From contig JAKACV010000006.1 of assembly GCA_021821085.1 (NCBI GenBank), forward strand, positions 20,736 to 84,735: a DNA stretch of 64,000 nucleotides. Direction: 5' to 3'. Positions 45,842-53,705 of this stretch are shown here, piece after piece. The notes below the pieces were generated by a model. That model was not told the DNA's origin. It did not search any database and saw only the letters and a program-made list of their open reading frames with translations. The DNA comes from Bacillota bacterium. Its GTDB lineage: Bacteria > Bacillota > Bacilli > Alicyclobacillales > SLC66. Every line of letters starts with the position of its first letter. Within the stretch, counting starts at the first letter, position 1. The translations under genes were made by a program, and so were the position numbers.

Positions 45842-46813
45842 GTGTCCTGGATCGAGTCACATCAAGAGTTAGCTAACCATCCTAAAACAAAAAAAATGGC
45901 TCGAAAGTTAGGCGAAACCATACCCTCGACTATCGGTCGGTTACATTTTCTTTGGTGGTGGGCGATGGACTATGCACAAACTGGGGATTTATCAAAATTC
46001 GAACCAAGCGATATTGCGGATGCGGTGATGTGGGACGGAAACCCGAACGAAGTGCTTACAGCTCTCATAGAAAGTGGTTTTATCGATGCATGTGAAGACG
46101 GTACGTTAGCGATCCACGATTGGAACGATTACGCAGGGCGTCTGATCGATAAACGCAAGCAAAACACAGAGCGTAAACGCCTGTCGCGCGAACGTCACGC
46201 GGACGTCACGCGGACGTCCCACAAGACTGACGTGTCGGTCACAGGGCTACCGTACCTAACCGTACCTAACCGTACCAAAAAAGATGTTATTATCGACGCG
46301 CGCGCGACTCGAACTGAGGATGAACAGGTCCCAACCCCATCCCTTTCGACAAGTGAGACCGAAGATGTCAAGGTACCAGCCCTTGCATCCCTAGAGCAGC
46401 TGCCAGCCCTGCCGCGTGATGAAATCGATGCAATCGAATCCAGCGTCCTATCGCTGGTTCAACGCAGTATGCTATACCCCGACGAGATCCAGATGCTACG
46501 GGAATACCTTGACTCTAGCATCCCTCTAACGACAATCGTACAGGGGATTAAACTAGCTTTTTCTGAGTATAAACCGAAAACGAAAAGCGACAAGATCAAT
46601 CGGATCACCTATTGTGCCAGTTGGATTGAGCAACTGCACGATCGAAACACGTGCCGGTCATCTGCGGAAGGAGTGAAAAAAGATGCCATTCACGCCAACG
46701 GGCGAAACCATACGAGAGGTGTTTCGCAGGATCGAGCTGCTCAAGAGCCAAAGCCCAAACGACCGAGAGTCGTCATACCAGACGATTGGCAGCCACCAGC
46801 AGCGCGAGTATGA
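45842..46813 (+). CDS. Phage replication initiator (replisome organiser, DnaD-like)
   Basis: 323 residues from GTG 45,842. The N-terminal winged-helix part (WIESHQELANHPKTKKMARK, FLWWWAMDYAQTGDLSKF, LTALIESGFID) matches the replisome-organiser family of Gram-positive phages. A low-complexity linker (about 115-190) is encoded by direct repeats that may be the origin, and the C-terminal part (about 195-275) resembles a DnaD-type helical domain. It should open the origin and recruit the loader encoded next. Its last 131 bp overlap the loader gene in another frame. Confidence 0.82.
   Translation: MSWIESHQELANHPKTKKMARKLGETIPSTIGRLHFLWWWAMDYAQTGDLSKFEPSDIADAVMWDGNPNEVLTALIESGFIDACEDGTLAIHDWNDYAGRLIDKRKQNTERKRLSRERHADVTRTSHKTDVSVTGLPYLTVPNRTKKDVIIDARATRTEDEQVPTPSLSTSETEDVKVPALASLEQLPALPRDEIDAIESSVLSLVQRSMLYPDEIQMLREYLDSSIPLTTIVQGIKLAFSEYKPKTKSDKINRITYCASWIEQLHDRNTCRSSAEGVKKDAIHANGRNHTRGVSQDRAAQEPKPKRPRVVIPDDWQPPAARV
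46192..46295. repeat. Iteron-like direct repeats inside the initiator gene (candidate origin)
   Basis: ACGTCACGCGG occurs at 46,192-46,202 and 46,203-46,213 with a partial third copy. CGTACCTAAC occurs at 46,251-46,260 and 46,261-46,270 with CGTACC following. An AT-rich stretch (46,277-46,292) comes next. Iterons plus an AT-rich segment inside an initiator gene is the arrangement of the lambda origin within gene O. Confidence 0.55.
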
Positions 46814-47522
46814 GTGTGCTACGTGCCGCGACGAGAACGGATACTTAGTTTCTGACGACGCAGGAGAGCTGGTATGGCGCATCTGTGACTGTGTGGAGTC
46901 AAAAAGAATCAGACACTTGTTCGGATCGTCGAAGATCACCAAAGAATTCCAGAAGACAACGTTTGACGGGTTTAACCTTGGGGGACGTCCGAAATGCATA
47001 CATAACGCCCATCGAGTGGCTACGTATTACGCCAACGAGTTTGAGCACTTTGGTCTTATCCGACATAACGGGATCGCCTTGTTGGGTCCACCAGGGAGTG
47101 GGAAGACTCACTTACTCACAGCGGTATGTAATGCCTTGCTGTCACGAAATGTTAGCGTTCACTACTTCCCGTGGGTGGGCGGCAGCAACGACTTACGCGA
47201 TGCGATCCGCGATGGGTCAGAGACAATACACACTCTGATCAACCGCATGAAGGCCGTTGACGCGCTGTATATCGACGATCTGTTCAAAGGGCGCAAGGAG
47301 CCGACACCGTTTCAGCTTGAATTTCTCTTCGACGTGATCAACGATCGTTACTTGAATCATAAGGCCATCATGATTAGCAGCGAGCGCGATATCGAGCAAC
47401 TTTGCGACATCGACGAGGGCATTGGCAGCCGCATCTACGAGATGTGTAAGGACTACACGGTGATCATGCGGCTAACCGCACAGGAGCAAGACTTGGTGTT
47501 GAATTACAGGCTTGTGCCATGA
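46683..47522 (+). CDS. Helicase loader, DnaC/DnaI-like AAA+ ATPase
   Basis: 279 residues from ATG 46,683 with GGAAGGAG 8 nt upstream. An N-terminal zinc-binding module (CATCRDENGYL...RICDC, about 45-70) is followed by the AAA+ core with Walker A LLGPPGSGKTH (about 133-143), Walker B LYIDDLFKG (about 197-205) and an arginine-finger region (GSRIYEMC). It should load the host or phage helicase at the origin. The gene begins inside the initiator gene. Confidence 0.92.
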   Translation: MPFTPTGETIREVFRRIELLKSQSPNDRESSYQTIGSHQQREYECATCRDENGYLVSDDAGELVWRICDCVESKRIRHLFGSSKITKEFQKTTFDGFNLGGRPKCIHNAHRVATYYANEFEHFGLIRHNGIALLGPPGSGKTHLLTAVCNALLSRNVSVHYFPWVGGSNDLRDAIRDGSETIHTLINRMKAVDALYIDDLFKGRKEPTPFQLEFLFDVINDRYLNHKAIMISSERDIEQLCDIDEGIGSRIYEMCKDYTVIMRLTAQEQDLVLNYRLVP

Positions 47523-47527
47523 GCTGG

Positions 47528-47639
47528 CTATGAGTGGCTTATGACTCAGACTATGGCTCATAGAAAGCCATGCTATGGCAAATAAAACGTGAAAACATAG
47601 ATACGTAGGGTTTTGATGGGTTATGACGAGCTATGACTC
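47528..47639. repeat. Cluster of imperfect CTATGACTC-type repeats
   Basis: CTATGAGTG (47,528), TTATGACTC (47,539), CTATGGCTC (47,551), TTATGACGAG (47,621) and CTATGACTC (47,631) recur within 112 bp between the loader and the next gene. The stretch has no convincing gene. It could be a protein-binding site or a second origin-related element. Confidence 0.45.
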
Positions 47640-47692
47640 GTTTTGAAAGAATGTTAGGTAAAATCAAGACTCATCACAAAGGGGCGAATGAT

Positions 47693-47854
47693 ATGGTCAA
47701 AGGGGACAAAGTAAGCACGTTGGATCTGCTCCCGCGAACCGGCACCGTGATCAGCACGGGAAGTGACCTGATCTGCGTCCGGTGGGATGAAGGTGGCGTA
47801 ACGAGCTACACGGGGAACGAGGCTGAGCAAGAGCTGGAGGTGACGGGCGAGTGA
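47693..47854 (+). CDS. Small SH3/KOW-like protein
   Basis: 53 residues from ATG 47,693, where AAAGGGG is 8 nt upstream (an in-frame ATG at 47,633 lacks a site). The sequence KGDKVSTLDLLPRTGTVIST, then DLICVRWDEGGVTSY looks like a small all-beta SH3 barrel. Its stop overlaps the methyltransferase start (GTGA), so the two are coupled. Confidence 0.6.
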   Translation: MVKGDKVSTLDLLPRTGTVISTGSDLICVRWDEGGVTSYTGNEAEQELEVTGE

Positions 47855-49248
47855 AGTATGTCGAACTGTTCGCGGGGATCGGCGGGTTCAGGCGCGGTTT
47901 GCAACTGTTCGGGCACACGTGTGTAGGCTGGGTAGAGTGGGACAAGTTTGCTAGGCGATCTTACTAGGCAATATGGCCCGAGGCGCGAGAGGAGTGGACA
48001 GCACATGACATCACAACCGTCACAGACGACGATCTTCGACGATTATCCAGGGATGCTGGAGGAGTTGACCTTATCGCAGGAGGATTTCCTTGCCAAGCTT
48101 TTTCAGTCGCTGGCAAGCGGGGAGGATTCGAGGATACACGAGGCACTCTCTTTTTTGAGGTCGCACGGTTCGCAATGGTTCTCCAGCCCCGGTATCTGCT
48201 CCTTGAGAACGTCGTCGGACTCCTTAATCACGATGGCGGAAGAAGCTTCCACACCATCCTCTGTGCGCTGGATGAGCTGGGGTACGATGCTGAATGGCAG
48301 GTGCTTAACTGCAAGGACGAACCATTCTACATCCCACAGACCCGAAAACGCGTGTTCATTATCGGACATCTTAGAGGATTCGGTGGACGAAAAGTATTTC
48401 CTCTCGGATGCTATGGAGGTGAAGATACGAGAAGGCTTACGGAACTCACGCAAGGCGTAGCAGATGCTCATCGCATCTACGACGGAGACGGTCTAGCGCG
48501 GACGCTGAAAAGCGAAGGTGGCGGATTGGGCGCAAAGACGGGGTTGTACGAAGTGAGCGATACATTGCGAGCGTCGGGGTGCGGGAATTATGACGGCAAG
48601 CACTCTTGGGGTGCGGTGCAAATGGGTGTAGTGCGCAAGGGTCGAGGCGAAGATACAGAGTACAGCACACGCGATGTAGCGCTCACGATTGATGCCAACT
48701 ACTACAAGGGGCTAGATGCACATCAGGCAAGAACGGGGGTCGCAGTAATCAACTCAGATGCTAGAGATGGGAAAACAGAATCGGATATTGTCGGTACTTT
48801 GAGGGCGAACGCGCACGGCAATCTGCCGATGGTTCGTGCCGTCCTAACCCCAGATCGTGCAGAGAAACGGCAGAACGGCAGGCGTGTGAAAGACGAGGGC
48901 GAACCGATGTTTACGCTGACGGTGCAGGATCGGCATGGCGTAGCTATTACGGTGAAAAGGGAATTGCAACACAGTCGAGGGTTTGAAACGAAGGACGACG
49001 ATAAATCACACTGCATTAAGGGCGGAGGCTCAAGTAAGAATTCCCTAGAAACACAAACGCGCATACGCCGTCTCACACCTCTTGAGTGCTGGAGACTCAT
49101 GGGTCGGGAGGATTGGGAGCACGAAGCCGCGAAAGCGGCAGGGTTATCAGACTCGCAGCGGTACAAGCAAGCGGGCAACAGTTTAGTGCCGCAAATCGTA
49201 ACCGAGATCGCTAGAGAATTGGAATGGGGAGGTTCAGACAGCGAATGA
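47851..49248 (+). pseudogene. C5-cytosine DNA methyltransferase interrupted by an in-frame amber codon
   Basis: One reading frame of 466 codons from GTG 47,851 carries all methyltransferase motifs: I (VELFAGIGGFRRGLQLFG), the catalytic IAGGFPCQAFSVAGKRGGFE (Cys), ENVVGLLNHDGG, QTRKRVFIIG, the variable target-recognition region (about 215-400), IX (RRLTPLECWRLMG) and X (YKQAGNSLVPQIV). The only defect is TAG at 47,965-47,967, codon 39, where families usually have Gln or Glu (Y-x-A). No in-frame start lies between it and the catalytic Cys. Without read-through it is inactive. Intact copies would protect or mark element DNA. Confidence 0.88.
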
Positions 49249-49284
49249 TGCCAAGGAAAAACTAGTTATGCAGGAGGCAGACTA

Positions 49285-49368
49285 ATGACAGCGTGGATGA
49301 TCGTGGCGTTCGTGGTCGGCACGTGGTTCGGATTTTTTGCGGGAGCATGGTGGAGGGGGAGCCGATGA
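49285..49368 (+). CDS. Very small membrane protein
   Basis: 27 residues from ATG 49,285 with CAGGAGG upstream: MTAWMIVAFVVGTWFGFFAG then AWWRGSR. One membrane helix with a basic C-terminus. Its stop overlaps the next start. Small but well placed with a strong ribosome site. Confidence 0.55.
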   Translation: MTAWMIVAFVVGTWFGFFAGAWWRGSR

Positions 49369-49541
49369 TGACACGCACGGAAGAGATACAGGAACAGCGA
49401 GTAGAGATTGAACGGCGGAAGCAACTCTGGTATATGGCCGAGAACACGTTTGAAGAGTCGGCGTGGCTCGAATATCTGGCCGCCGAAAGACGGTTAAAAG
49501 CGCTGATCACAGAAAGCAGGGAAACAAGATGTACCGATTGA
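49365..49541 (+). CDS. Small helical protein
   Basis: 58 residues from ATG 49,365 (or 49,368) behind GGAGGGGG. It is a charged helix (RTEEIQEQRVEIERRKQLWY, later WLEYLAAERRLKALI). The 3' end overlaps the resolvase start by 13 bp. Unknown function. Confidence 0.6.
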   Translation: MMTRTEEIQEQRVEIERRKQLWYMAENTFEESAWLEYLAAERRLKALITESRETRCTD

Positions 49542-49951
49542 TTGTAGGTATACCGCCTAGCGTCAATCACAGCCACATCAACATTCGCGAAGGCAATAGA
49601 AACAAGCGCATACGATCGCAAGCAACCAAAGAATACATGATCGATACAGGATGGCTGGCAAAACGTTGGATGGTACTTTCCAAGTGGCACATGCCCGATA
49701 AGGACAAGAAGATCATCATGCGCGTCTGGATCTATTGGCCAGACAACAGGCGTAGAGACGCGGACAATCTGATCAAGATCCTGCAAGATTCTTTGACACA
49801 CATTCTATGGCATGATGATCGACAGGTATTGCCGCAAATTATTGGCTTCGCAGTGCCTAATCATATCCTCGCAAACATGTTTTTCTTAGTGGTAGGCATG
49901 GCACTTGCAGACGGTATTTTTTTGGTTCTTAAACTGATTGGTCTAGGGTGA
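49529..49951 (+). CDS. RusA-family Holliday-junction resolvase with a hydrophobic tail
   Basis: 140 residues from ATG 49,529. It starts YRLIVGIPPSVNHSHINI, has DNRRRDADNLIKILQDSLTH and WHDDRQV, the acidic residues that bind metal in RusA. Resolvases cut four-way junctions in phage replication or before packaging. The last 35 residues (NMFFLVVGMALADGIFLVLK and on) are strongly hydrophobic, unlike usual RusA ends, so the tail may be a membrane anchor or the result of a frameshift. Confidence 0.85.
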   Translation: MYRLIVGIPPSVNHSHINIREGNRNKRIRSQATKEYMIDTGWLAKRWMVLSKWHMPDKDKKIIMRVWIYWPDNRRRDADNLIKILQDSLTHILWHDDRQVLPQIIGFAVPNHILANMFFLVVGMALADGIFLVLKLIGLG

Positions 49952-50625
49952 AAGGGGATGGTACAGTGATTAAAATAACGAATGTTCAGTATCTACAAGA
50001 ACGATCTGTAGGCATGTCAAAAGAAGACATTTGTGCAAAGTATGGGATCGCTAATACCAAGTCGCTTCGAGATTATTATCTACCCATGTGGGGGTTGCGT
50101 ACAGCCGACGACGAAATTAAAGCATTACGAGAGTATCGAGGTATTAAGATGCCACCAGAGAAGAAAAGAACCATCTTCGATAAGCCAAAGGAAGCAAACA
50201 TAGTAGCAGATCATAAAGAAGTGCCAGAAACCAAGGAGGAACCAGCCATGAACACAGAGACGATCATCAACCAACAAGAGGACACATCCTTTGCAGCAGA
50301 AGTCATCAAAGAGGACGTCAATCAGCATGAGCGTAATCTAGTAAGCTTTTGGAATGATATGATCTTTCTTGCCCTGGATGCTCTGGCTGATGGGGTATAC
50401 AAGAAGTCGAGCGAACATGCACATCCAACATCAGACACGACTTTTTCTGATCGAGTAGCTCTCTTACATGGGGAGATATCCAACATGTATGACGCTTATA
50501 AAAATCAAGGCGGAACGGTCGCCGTTGAGGATGAAGCAGCGGAAGTTATCATACGACTCTTGGACACTTGTAGAATATTCAAACTCGATATTGCAGGCGC
50601 AGTCATGAGGCGGCATGCGCAATAA
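49948..50625 (+). CDS. HTH protein with a MazG-like C-terminal domain
   Basis: 225 residues from ATG 49,948, overlapping the resolvase stop. Residues about 8-60 look like a helix-turn-helix (LQERSVGMSKEDICAKYGIA). A flexible region follows, and the C-terminus (about 125-222) resembles an all-alpha NTP-pyrophosphohydrolase (DRVALLHGEISNMYDAYKNQ, later EDEAAEVIIRLLDTC). One metal-binding Glu of the EXXE motif appears to be Asn, so activity is uncertain. It could clean the nucleotide pool or act as a regulator. Confidence 0.6.
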   Translation: MKGDGTVIKITNVQYLQERSVGMSKEDICAKYGIANTKSLRDYYLPMWGLRTADDEIKALREYRGIKMPPEKKRTIFDKPKEANIVADHKEVPETKEEPAMNTETIINQQEDTSFAAEVIKEDVNQHERNLVSFWNDMIFLALDALADGVYKKSSEHAHPTSDTTFSDRVALLHGEISNMYDAYKNQGGTVAVEDEAAEVIIRLLDTCRIFKLDIAGAVMRRHAQ

Positions 50626-50653
50626 CTGAGCATGAGAGCACGGGGGCGGTAAC

Positions 50654-51172
50654 GTGACAAGAGACGAGGCTGTGCGTGTGATTTTGCAATCTTCAGAGTT
50701 AAGCCCAATTGAAAGGAACATTTTACAACTCATGGTCGTCAATGCAGATGATCAACATGTCTGTCGCATGACTCGAACGGAGATCGCGAAATGTCTAGGT
50801 GTTGCTACTCCCACCGTGCGTAGAGCCTATGATGCTCTGCGATCCCGTAAGTACATGATGGAAGCCAAAGGGCAGGCCAATCATAGCATCCCTTATCCAT
50901 ATGTAGAAGCAACTAGACGCAAACCCGACAAAGCCGATCGCAGACAGATCTTGATCTATGTAGCGCAGGCACAAGTTATCAAAGAGGATCTACAACGTCG
51001 AGAGCGAGAACTAACCGATCTTGCGGATCAAGCAAGACGTGATGGCGACCAGGCGGAACGTCATCGACTGCTCGATCAGATCGACTTACGTGTCGATACG
51101 CTCGAAGCTGTCGACGAATTTCTACAAAAATACGCAAGTGATCAACGATCGACGAGCCGTTCGCCATCGTAG
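50654..51172 (+). CDS. Winged-helix DNA-binding protein with coiled coil
   Basis: 172 residues from GTG 50,654 (GGGGCGGT upstream). The N-terminal part (SPIERNILQLMVV, then TRTEIAKCLGVATPTVRRAY) is a winged helix; residues about 105-160 form a charged coiled coil (LQRRERELTDLADQARRDGD). Last gene before the strong terminator, so it may be the activator or repressor of the late block. That role is inferred from position. Confidence 0.65.
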   Translation: MTRDEAVRVILQSSELSPIERNILQLMVVNADDQHVCRMTRTEIAKCLGVATPTVRRAYDALRSRKYMMEAKGQANHSIPYPYVEATRRKPDKADRRQILIYVAQAQVIKEDLQRRERELTDLADQARRDGDQAERHRLLDQIDLRVDTLEAVDEFLQKYASDQRSTSRSPS

Positions 51173-51188
51173 TGGTCATGGCGAGTCA

Positions 51189-51234
51189 CAGAAAACGCCC
51201 ACATGACTGTTCGTGGTCATGTGGGCGTTTTCTG
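51189..51234. terminator. Strong bidirectional-type terminator between early and late blocks
   Basis: CAGAAAACGCCCACATGAC (51,189-51,207) and its perfect complement (51,216-51,234) form a 19-bp stem with an 8-nt loop. The outer part is A-rich on one arm and T-rich on the other, so it can work in both directions. It divides replication genes from virion-type genes. Confidence 0.85.
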
Positions 51235-51280
51235 CACGTCATAGAAGAAGGAAGTACACTCATGGCATGAGGTGATACAC

Positions 51281-51979
51281 ATGAGTGAATGGATCTTGCG
51301 TGACAGTGAAGTGGAAGCGGGCATAACTCGTTACGGCTGGTATTGCGCAGAGTGCGATAAAATATACGACGGAGATGGCAAGGGTCACAATGAGATTCGC
51401 AGACACGTCGAAGCTATGCACGACACCAAAGTGTCTCAAGCAGTCACGGGCCTTGTGGATCGGGCAACGGGTGAGGTGGTTGTCACTGGATGGGGACCTC
51501 GTGTGTTAGATAAGGCGCGAAGGCTGGGTTTCATCACGGATAAGCCGAGCAGTGATATGAAGGAAGCATCAGAGCTAGGAGAAGAGGAAGACCACACGGA
51601 TCATCCGCCAACACTGAGCGCCAAAGTAGCCGCCGAAGAGGCAAGAGAGAAGGAAAAGATCGTATCCAGCCGGGCGCTGACAAAGCGTGAGAAGGACATG
51701 CTCAAGATCGCTGATCAACAGGGGAGGACTGTCACAAGGGACATCATCATACCCCGCACGGTGGAGCTGTTGTTTTTGGAGGCCCAAGGATGGTGGCCAG
51801 AGCTGTACGGTCATTCCAAAGATCAGATGAGCCAATTCATCGAAGATTTTGTTGCAGGGTATGCGATTATGATCGGCCTGAATGCAGGCCAACGCATGGC
51901 AGAGGAATTGGCTCAGCGGTTTCTCGATCAACACAAGGCACAAGAAGGGGAGGTGATCGAAGATGGCAGTGCAGTCTAA
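51281..51979 (+). CDS. Late-block protein with C2H2-like zinc finger
   Basis: 232 residues from ATG 51,281 (GAGGTGAT upstream). Residues 22-48 read WYCAECDKIYDGDG then NEIRRHVEAMH, a C-x2-C-x13-H-x4-H finger like those of archaeal virus and eukaryotic C2H2 proteins. A helical domain (about 135-225, including TVELLFLEAQGWWPELYGHS) follows. Function unknown; DNA or RNA binding is likely. First gene of the late block, overlapping the next by 17 bp. Confidence 0.65.
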   Translation: MSEWILRDSEVEAGITRYGWYCAECDKIYDGDGKGHNEIRRHVEAMHDTKVSQAVTGLVDRATGEVVVTGWGPRVLDKARRLGFITDKPSSDMKEASELGEEEDHTDHPPTLSAKVAAEEAREKEKIVSSRALTKREKDMLKIADQQGRTVTRDIIIPRTVELLFLEAQGWWPELYGHSKDQMSQFIEDFVAGYAIMIGLNAGQRMAEELAQRFLDQHKAQEGEVIEDGSAV

Positions 51980-52937
51980 ACCCAATCCACTAACCTTCGC
52001 ACTGATGCATGGCGGGTATGTATCACCCGAGCAAGCGGGTCTTGCGGATATCAACCAGACGATCAGTAAGGCAGTGAACGAAGTATCAGAGACCGCAAAA
52101 GCACAAGCAGGAGCCGAAGCGTTGCGTACACTGATACAACCGAAGCAAGCGGATCCGCTGGAGCAAGCGGCTAAAGGGTTGTCTGTGATGCAAACGATGA
52201 TGGGCGTTCGATCAGCCACGGAAGAAGCAGATCGCAAGCGCGAGGAACAAGAACGTAGAGAGCGTCAAGAGGCTGAACGGCGTGAAGAAGATCGTCGTCG
52301 AGCGGAACAAGCGGATGCTATGAGCACCACAAAGATGATGATGGAGTTCATGAAGATGATTCACGACTCATCGAAGGATAGCCAAAAAGAAACGCGCGAC
52401 TTCATGGCGCATACGATCGAGCAGATGAATAAGCAACACCAAGACTTACTCAAGAGTTTAGAGGAAAAGGCGAGACCTAAAGAAAGCGAAATTGACTCCA
52501 TCCTCAAGCAAAAGGCACTCAAGGAGATCATGGAGCCGTATCAGGGTCCATCGATCGAAGAGCAATATAAGCAAGCGCATCAACTCGCTACCATGTTTGG
52601 GCTCAACAAGCCGCAAAATACGGATGATATCGCGTTAAAGCATGAAGAGATCAAAATGCAGCATGACTTTCGACGCGAAGAATTACGTCTTCAAAGAGAA
52701 CTTGAGGAACGTAAATTGGCGGCTGATGAAAGGAAAACAGAAGCGCTCTTGCAAGCATTAGGTGGATTCGCATCACGGTTTCAAGGGCAACCCCATCCGC
52801 AGACGCAGCCTAAACAAGAGGAGAAACCGCTAGGGCGCATCGTGTGCCCGAATTGCGGGGCAGAATCAATCCATGATCTAACAAACCCTGAAGTAGAGTG
52901 TCCAACCTGTCACGAGGAGCTGGTAATTCGGTCATGA
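51963..52937 (+). CDS. Long coiled-coil protein with C-terminal zinc ribbon
   Basis: 324 residues from ATG 51,963. Residues about 90-120 and 225-260 are extremely charged (REEQERRERQEAERREEDRR), predicting long coiled coils. The end has CPNCGAES...VECPTCHEEL, a zinc ribbon. Such a layout could serve as a scaffold, minor virion or DNA-organising protein. No known family. Overlaps the next gene (ATGA). Confidence 0.65.
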   Translation: MAVQSKPNPLTFALMHGGYVSPEQAGLADINQTISKAVNEVSETAKAQAGAEALRTLIQPKQADPLEQAAKGLSVMQTMMGVRSATEEADRKREEQERRERQEAERREEDRRRAEQADAMSTTKMMMEFMKMIHDSSKDSQKETRDFMAHTIEQMNKQHQDLLKSLEEKARPKESEIDSILKQKALKEIMEPYQGPSIEEQYKQAHQLATMFGLNKPQNTDDIALKHEEIKMQHDFRREELRLQRELEERKLAADERKTEALLQALGGFASRFQGQPHPQTQPKQEEKPLGRIVCPNCGAESIHDLTNPEVECPTCHEELVIRS

Positions 52938-53227
52938 CGACAAGCCCGATCATCACTCAATATGTGTATCAATGGCTAGACACCATGCAACCGCAGGAAC
53001 TGCAAGCGAAAATTCAAAGCGATTATCGGATAACGGATGATATTGATGCGTCCGCCCGAGCACAGATTCTCGTGGCGAAAAAGTTTATTAAGTTTGATAT
53101 CGAGCCCGACGGGCTACTCGATCAAGTTCTCTCTCAGCGCCCGAGTCATGGGAAAGTACTCTTCATGAATCGAAAGTGGTATAACGATCAAATTCAAGGT
53201 CTGAGCGATTATATCAGCGCACTGTGA
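52934..53227 (+). CDS. Hypothetical late protein
   Basis: 97 residues from ATG 52,934, overlapping the previous stop. Soluble and mostly helical (ITQYVYQWLDTMQPQELQAK, then IDASARAQILVAKKFIKFDI). No recognised domain. Confidence 0.6.
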   Translation: MTTSPIITQYVYQWLDTMQPQELQAKIQSDYRITDDIDASARAQILVAKKFIKFDIEPDGLLDQVLSQRPSHGKVLFMNRKWYNDQIQGLSDYISAL

Positions 53228-53282
53228 TCAATCCGTTTCTTTCAGCGCACGATGATCTTGTCTGGTAGGATAAGGGCATCGT

Positions 53283-53624
53283 GTGTTTAAGGGGGAACAA
53301 TCCGTGAACGTTCCAGAAGCGTTTGGTATCGGAATCGCCACACTAGGTGTTGCCTATCTCGTCTATCGAAGTCAACCCGGCAATCTGTTCGTCGCGTCAG
53401 CAACGACGAAGGCGACAAAAACAACTCCTGCTACGTCGAGCGTGACGGTGACAACATCTGAGGCAGAAGTCTTTCAACAAAGCCAGGCCATTGCACTAGC
53501 TAAGCGGTACGCCACGCAGTACAACGAACCTTATGCCGTCTACTACAACGGATCTGAATACTTCGTCGTTGCGCAAGGGGGTACAACGGGTAGTAACTAC
53601 GGATCGGTGATTTACACGTCCTAG
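53283..53624 (+). CDS. Small membrane-anchored late protein
   Basis: 113 residues from GTG 53,283 (a second GTG at 53,304 has GGGGGAAC before it). A membrane helix (FGIGIATLGVAYLVYRS) is followed by a Thr/Ser/Ala-rich stretch and a small compact domain (AIALAKRYATQYNEPYAVYY). Possibly a virion membrane protein. Unknown family. Confidence 0.6.
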   Translation: MFKGEQSVNVPEAFGIGIATLGVAYLVYRSQPGNLFVASATTKATKTTPATSSVTVTTSEAEVFQQSQAIALAKRYATQYNEPYAVYYNGSEYFVVAQGGTTGSNYGSVIYTS

Positions 53625-53656
53625 TCACGTCAACCGCCATTATCTGCGCGAAATCT

Positions 53657-53688
53657 TGTCCTGCCCTACACTAAGGGCAGGACATTTT
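53657..53688 (+). terminator. Hairpin terminator between late genes
   Basis: TGTCCTGCCCT (53,657-53,667) and AGGGCAGGACA (53,674-53,684) form an 11-bp perfect stem followed by TTTT. Confidence 0.8.
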
Positions 53689-53705
53689 GTTCGGAGAGTG
53701 ATCAT

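Noticed and set aside
47965..47967. Amber codon reassigned to an amino acid throughout the element
   Set aside because: Several element genes appear to end normally in TAG (for example at 51,172, 53,624 and 54,734), so general recoding is unlikely.
47948..48460. 170-codon open frame overlapping the methyltransferase in another frame
   Set aside because: The methyltransferase frame contains the conserved PCQ and flanking motifs here, so the other frame is a shadow.
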